A DNA stretch of 64,000 bases from Hysterium pulicare CBS 123377 (taxonomy: Eukaryota; Ascomycota; Dothideomycetes; Hysteriales; Hysteriaceae), in contig AJFK01001053.1 in NCBI GenBank assembly GCA_000467715.1, positions 1 to 64,000 of the forward strand, given 5' to 3'. This document shows positions 58,877 through 64,000 of this stretch, piece after piece. The stretch's first letter is position 1; the number at the start of each line of letters is the position of its first letter. The position numbers and the translations under genes were made by a program. The notes beneath the pieces were generated by a model. That model ran no database searches, was not told where the DNA came from, and was given only the letters and a program-made list of their open reading frames with translations.

Positions 58877-60722
58877 ATGCCGGATATAGAGAAAGAGGGA
58901 GCTTTAGACCTGAAACATGGCGTCTCCCATTCGCAGCACTCGCGCGACTCGATAACATCGGTCGAGGACGAGCACCTATCCAAAGAACTCGACATCACAG
59001 ACGCCACAAAAGCAGACGATGAAGAAATATCTCGTCCTTCCACAGCCTCGGATCAGGATGACCCTAAACCCACCACGAGACCGTCTCCTCGATCTCGTCC
59101 TGCCTCGGTAATGCCGGAAGAAATCGTTGTTGAACGGAAAGAAAGAAGAGGGCTCTTCGCCTTCCTGACCTTGATACCCGAAGTCACGAATCCATATCAT
59201 TACACTCGCCCCAAGAAATGGTTTATAACGGTCATTGTAGCCGCCGCAGGGGCTGCAGCACCCATGGGTTCAGCAATCGTTATGCCAGTTCTTCAAGACA
59301 TAGCGAAGGATCTACACGCAACACACACGGTAGCGAATATGAGCGTTGCAGTGTATATGCTTGCAATGTCTATATTTCCACTATGGTGGTCTAGTTTTAG
59401 TGAGACGGTAGGAAGGAGGACGATATACATTGTTTCATTCGTGCTATTTGTGCTTTGGGGTATACTTTCGGCTGTTTCAACAAATATCACCATGTTAGTG
59501 GTTATGCGGACGTTATCTGGGGGTGCAGCAGCATCAGTACAAGCGGTGGGGGCTGGAACGATAGCTGATATATGGGAGGTGAAAGAGAGAGGAAGAGCTA
59601 TGGGCTTTTTCTATCTAGGGCCGCTTTGTGGGCCAATTTTTGCCCCCATCATAGGTGGTGTGATGGCGCAAGAGCTTGGATGGAGGAGTACGCAGTGGTT
59701 TTTGGTCGTATACGGCGGAGTGACTCTCGCCCTAATCATCTTCGCTCTCCCTGAAACACTCAAGTCGCGACGAAATGTGGCTCAGGAAGCTCAGCAAGAA
59801 GCTGATGAGCGCGCTGCAAAAACAGGCGCACGTCCGACACCTCTATCGAGAGCCTCCACTCGTCAATCCGTCCAGATCAAGACGAAGAAATACGTCTCCG
59901 TCCTCCGCCGCATCTTCGTCGATCCTCTCGTCGTCATCACATGGCTTCGCTACCCTGCTGTAGCCTTAACAGTTTACTACGCCAGTATCACATTCGGCTC
60001 CCTCTACTTCCTCAACATCTCCGTACAGGCTACATTCTCCCACTCTCCATACAACTTCTCAACCCTGATTGTAGGTCTATTGTACATTCCGAATTCAGTA
60101 GGATATATTCTCGCAAGCGTGTTCGGCGGGAGATGGATCGACCGAATCATGCACCGAGAAGCGAGGAAAGCAGGCCGCTACGACGAAAATGGAAAACTGA
60201 TGTTCAGACCCGAGGATCGCATGCGGGAGAATGCGTGGTTAGCTTGTGTATTGTGGCCAGGAGCGCTGATTTGGTACGGATGGACGTCTGAGAAGGGCGT
60301 GTTTTGGTTTGTTCCGGTGAGTTCCCCTACATCCTTCGTCTCGAAGACTAGAACTTGCACTTGTTTCACACGCACTATATACTAATTCCTGAACGTAGAT
60401 GCTCGCAAACTTCTTCTTCGGCATCGGCTCCATGCTCATCTTCTCCCTCGCCACTACCATGCTTACGGAATTCATGCCTCGTCGCGCCTCCGCCGGCATC
60501 GCCATCAACAACTTCGTCCGCAATATCTTCTCCTTCACCGCCGCCGTCGTAGCGGAACCCGTGATCAACGCCATCGGAAACGGTTGGATATGCACCATCC
60601 TGGGGATTTGGAGCTTGGTCAGTGGAGCGGCTGTTATCTGGGTCATGAAGAAGAAGGGAAATGAGTGGAGGCAGAAGATGGGGGAGGCGGGGTTGGGAGG
60701 GCCGCCTGCGCCGAAGAGGTAG
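58877..60722 (+). CDS. MFS transporter, QDR/DTR1-like (DHA1)
   Basis: Two exons: 58877-60316 and 60399-60722, giving 587 aa. A charged N-terminus of ~120 residues is followed by 12 helices. MFS motif A is SSFSETVGRRTIYI, and the antiporter motif lies near GPLCGPIFAPIIGGVMAQEL. A long hydrophilic central loop has Arg/Thr-rich sequence. The last exon codes helices 10-12, with FMPRRASAGIAINNFVRNIF. The pattern fits the quinidine-resistance/dityrosine-exporter branch. The substrate is unknown. An oxygenase gene begins 2.6 kb downstream on the same strand. Confidence 0.92.
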
Positions 60723-61500
60723 TGGAGGGAAGGGAGTTGGAAGGGTTTTTTTTTATCTATGGGCTTAGATTTGTGTTGGCGTTTGGGAAATAGTCGATGG
60801 GATAGAGAGAGGCATTTGCATATAGCGGCATTTGAAGTATTTAGAGCTAGCGAGTTTGAGCGAAGAAATTTTACGCATATTGGACTGGATGATCTTTTGA
60901 TTCTTTGACCTCGTCCAATAGCTATGACAGTTGTGTGTTGAGCGGGTCCAGTCGCAGTGGCTGTCACTCGAGGTTTTGTAGCAGACATGCTAGGAACTGA
61001 AATAAAGTCCAGGTATTGTGACAGATTGTTTGGGATCATCTTTCCTAAGGAAGGGGAAGAAGGCTTCTTCATTGAGCGATCGAGTTGAGCAACTTGGATT
61101 GAGGTCTTGTGATTGATACTTGAGTGAGTACCTTCACATTTCTGAAGCAATCGATTTTGGAATAAGTTTTTATTAAATCCATCAAGTTCCATTTCTCGCA
61201 TTCCACTGAAGTGCTTTTGTTACCGCCACCAAAACAGGCCCATCGTGATCGCTACCCAGCAGAGATAGAGGTTACATTCATAGCCACCGTGTGAGATGCT
61301 CCAGAAAACAAGAACAGCAAATCCGACAACGTATGCACCGTCGACATCACACCTCCATTTCCCGCCTGTTTTCCTCTCTGCACTCAGCCCTCCAGCATCG
61401 TCGAGTTTCCTCCTCCGCAACTTCCCTTCGCCGTCTCATCGTCACCTCCACTAGAAAAAAAAGTCATGAGGCAAAAAGCTCTCATGAATATGTCAACGGC
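60723..61500. other. intergenic region
   Basis: 3' flank of the MFS gene, beginning with a T-rich run near 60747. No gene is seen. Confidence 0.5.
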
Positions 61501-61509
61501 CCCACCTGC

Positions 61510-61785
61510 TAAAAAAAAAAGCGCAGGCTCCTTCAATTAAGTAAAGGATTCTCTCTATTAACTTTCCAAAGCCTCCAAAGCCTATAAATATAGGTCTTTA
61601 AAGCTATTTTTATCGCTGTTCTGCGTTCTATGTAAGATAGTAGATAATATTTATATATATTAAAATCGATATATATTTAGATTTTAAAGTAAAATTACCC
61701 TTTAACTAAAAAATATAAACTTAAACTCTTTTAAAATAATATATATAAAAACTATATATATTTAATACTTAAGATCAGCATGGTA
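61510..61785. repeat. AT-rich island, probable RIP-mutated repeat remnant
   Basis: About 275 bp are strongly AT-rich, with many atatat/ttaaa runs (for example near 61650-61700 and 61735-61770), in sharp contrast to both flanks. In Pezizomycotina this is what a repeat looks like after C-to-T mutation by RIP. No family can be recognised. Confidence 0.5.
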
Positions 61786-62039
61786 GTGCTGTCGAGCTGT
61801 TGGAACTCATGAAGTAAAGATGCCTTGTGCAGCCCACCAGCGTTTAAGAACTTGGACGAGGTAAGTGAGCAGCGGACTGCCTCGCAATGTTTGCGGTACT
61901 CGAGTTGTACTGATGGAGTGAATGTCTTGACCGCAGCTAGCAAACGGTCGAAGAGGCCAAGTGAAATTTCGAGAGGATCTTCCTTCCCTGGCAATTTCCG
62001 GGGCAGGGCACCATGGTTGTACAACTCGTCTAGGAGCAT
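61752..62039 (-). pseudogene. short protein-like frame ending inside the AT island
   Basis: 95 codons from ATG 62039: MLLDELYNHGALPRKLPGKE, then LFDRLLAAVKTFTPSVQLEY and LHKASLLHEFQQLDSTTML. It has normal protein-like composition until about 61790. The last few codons (SIKYI) come from the AT-rich island, which supplies the stop. This suggests a gene or gene copy cut by the island. No family is recognised. Confidence 0.35.
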
Positions 62040-62139
62040 TGAATGAGAAAAAGAAGCGGTTGGATAGATTGAACGCAGACAAACGAGCGTAAAGGAACGG
62101 AGGAAGAAGAAATGGTGATGTTTTGAGGTGAGGTGCAAT

Positions 62140-63345
62140 TTGTGTTTAGCTAACGCGTGTGTGATTGGTCGTTAAGGGTATACTTTGATCCGATGATGAA
62201 GGTGATGAACACGTGATGCCAAGAAAACGTGTGGCATCGCTCCAGCTGGGCCTCCTTAACTTTCATTACGCTTGAAGCTCTTCAACAGCCTGGCTGAACT
62301 ACTGAAGCTGGTAAGCCTGATTCAAGTCAGGATAACTGAGCAGCGTTCGGGATAAGCTAGCTGGCGCCGACTGCCTAAAGAAAGTCATCAATACCAGAAG
62401 CAATCTGGTTGTCTTGACAATCGTTCTTTTCACAATGTCAATACACAGGTAGATACTGAACTGTTCTGAATCGATGAGATTGTAAGGTGATAAAATTGGA
62501 CTATGAGACACAGGACATAACGAAACCGTGGTTTACTACTCTTTACATCCTCTGTAGACAGAACGTTTGCAATTGGGCAGGGATAAGCGCTGTAACGCTT
62601 GAATCAACTCATCATGGAAAAGGAAGACAATCATCTAGATGACATCAACCATCAACAACGCTCTACTATGTCTTTATGGAAGGGGCAAAGGTTGACGGCA
62701 GGATTCAAAAGTGTTTGCAAGGTGTGAAAGGAAAGGGGTTGTGGATGCAAAGATTTTGCCAAGTTGGAGCAAAGTCCGAGGGTCTTCCGAGCCAAAGCGA
62801 GAACACATTCATCGACAAGAACTTCTACATGCATCATACCTTTGTAATTTGATGATTACTCAAACAAGCGCCCTTTCGCTCGACAACATTCTCCTGAAGT
62901 TTCCAGTCAATTATCTTCCCCATGATGCAATTGAATGGTTTTGTCAGCAACCCCAGCCTGATTGGCCAATCCCGGATGACAAACTCCGGGAATAGGACGA
63001 TGGCATCATTGCCGCCACGCCTTTTCTATCAACATGCCGATGAGGGGCATGCATCACACGGCCATCATGTCTTCCTAAGCTTTCTGATGATGTTTAGCAA
63101 CTCGCCATTTCTAATACACAAAAGGGTATATAAGACCGGCGAGTACGGTTGATGAATTGCCTTCTACACTTCGCAAAGCAACTCACTACAAAGCCATTGA
63201 TCTTCAGCACAGCACCCTTTAGCACACCAGCCGTTTAGAGACTATCTAAATCACCACTACGTTCGCACGCTCGGCTCAGCGAATCCTCGCTAAATCGATA
63301 CCTTCAATTAGATCTTCCCGCCGACCCCCAACCCTCAAAGCAATA
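62140..63345. other. intergenic region, promoter of the oxygenase gene
   Basis: 1.2 kb without a supported frame. A TATA box lies at 63127-63133, and a CT/CA-rich leader precedes 63346. Confidence 0.45.
63127..63133 (+). promoter_or_regulatory. TATA box of the AsaB/CmcJ-like gene
   Basis: TATATAA in ggtatataagac, 213 bp before the start codon. Confidence 0.5.
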
Positions 63346-64000
63346 ATGACGACCACCGCACCTCTTCCAACTCCCGCCCATCAACTACGCGACACATCAT
63401 TCTCCACCTCAAAGACCTCCCAAGACACGACACCCGAAGGCCTCCCTATCCCGCGAGGTCCCGTAACCGCCTCCCTCTCCTTCTACGACGCTCCCGCCGA
63501 CGGCAGCAAACCCTACAACTTCGTCGAGAAGCAGCCTGAAGGACAACCGCAGCGCAACTTCGGCGAAGCATGGGAAGACGTCACAATCCACGACTTGCGT
63601 GGCCACGAACAGGACTTCACACTCGACAACAATGCCTTCGCAGTGCTATCAAACGTCCCCTCCGACGAATACGCTTTCACCGACGACGCACAAATCCGGA
63701 GAGTATATTACCCCGAGGTAGAGCAACTACTATTAGAGAAAGTACCCGGCGCAAACCGCATTCTACTCTTCGATCACACAATTAGAAGATCAAGTCCAAA
63801 TGCAGACCGCGCCCCCGTAACCCGCGTCCACATCGACCAAACCCCATCCTCAGCCGAAGCACGCGTCCGCCACCATCTCCCCACCGAAGCCTCCACCCTC
63901 CTCCAATCCCGGTACCGCATCATAAACGTCTGGCGCCCGCTCAACGGCCCCGTCGTCGCGCATCCCCTCGCAGTCGCCGATAGTGCCACCGTCTCCGACC
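63346..64000 (+). CDS. AsaB/CmcJ-like oxygenase (partial, runs off the window)
   Basis: The frame is open from ATG 63346 to the window end (218 codons seen). It matches the fungal family related to AsaB hydroxylase and the so-called CmcJ/cephamycin P8 proteins, predicted Fe(II)/2-oxoglutarate-type enzymes. Marks are GPVTASLSFYDAPADGSKPY, NRILLFDHTIRRSS, the metal-site-like VHIDQTPSSAEARV, and the signature RIINVWRPLNGPVVAHPLAV. Such genes commonly sit in secondary-metabolite clusters. The substrate is unknown. The 3' end and any introns lie beyond the window. Confidence 0.88.
   Translation, partial: MTTTAPLPTPAHQLRDTSFSTSKTSQDTTPEGLPIPRGPVTASLSFYDAPADGSKPYNFVEKQPEGQPQRNFGEAWEDVTIHDLRGHEQDFTLDNNAFAVLSNVPSDEYAFTDDAQIRRVYYPEVEQLLLEKVPGANRILLFDHTIRRSSPNADRAPVTRVHIDQTPSSAEARVRHHLPTEASTLLQSRYRIINVWRPLNGPVVAHPLAVADSATVSD

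Noticed and set aside
62711-63152. Frames upstream of the oxygenase gene
   Set aside because: Composition is not protein-like and they run into the promoter with its TATA box.

Overview
The window is nuclear DNA from a filamentous ascomycete (Pezizomycotina). The evidence is short GT-AG introns of about 47-90 bp, several tiny exons, CT-rich leaders, and fungal families: a TmpA-like membrane reductase, a HET-type C-terminus, an AsaB/CmcJ-like oxygenase, Ups1/PRELI, Not3 and Tom70. Leotiomycetes or a neighbouring class is my guess; the sequence alone does not settle it. I see no rRNA, tRNA, CRISPR array or intact transposon. Exon joins were worked out by hand from splice signals, reading phase and family conservation. 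All spliced totals are multiples of three.

Layout. 0.6-11.8 kb is housekeeping: IFRD (-), a two-finger C2H2 protein (-), the CCR4-NOT subunit Not3/5 (-), D-aminoacyl-tRNA deacylase (+) and a Cyp40 co-chaperone (+). 12-28 kb is more accessory: a small orphan, an NTF2/SnoaL-like fragment, a secreted cysteine protein (-), an F-box protein (+), a truncated HET C-terminus (-), a DHA1 MFS exporter (-), an SDR (+), a UbiA prenyltransferase (+) and an APC-type choline/GABA-like permease (-). 28.8-47.4 kb is again mainly core: Tom70 (-), ADC lyase (+), a BTB-like protein (-), a WKF-domain protein (-), proteasome alpha-1 (+), an orphan four-exon gene (+), a gene-free 3.2 kb stretch, cytosolic TrpRS (-) and Ups1 (+). 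48-55 kb is accessory: a TmpA-like flavoreductase (-), two tandem paralogues of unknown function (-) and a ten-cysteine secreted protein (-). 55.8-64 kb holds an OTU protease (+), a TPMT-like methyltransferase (-), a QDR/DTR1-like MFS transporter (+), an AT-rich island that ends a small ORF, and the 5' part of an AsaB/CmcJ-like oxygenase (+) cut by the window edge.

How genes relate. Core genes are largely in divergent pairs sharing 350-670 bp promoters (Not3/DTD, Tom70/ADC lyase, WKF/SCL1, TrpRS/Ups1). Tom70 and Ups1 are both mitochondrial biogenesis factors but are not adjacent. The MFS-SDR-UbiA stretch (19.8-25.9 kb) could be a small meroterpenoid-type or quinone-modifying group, though no synthase is present. 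The most interesting unexplained item is the tandem pair at 51.3-54.1 kb: two diverged proteins of no family known to me that share identical intron positions and phases and a 36-bp middle exon.
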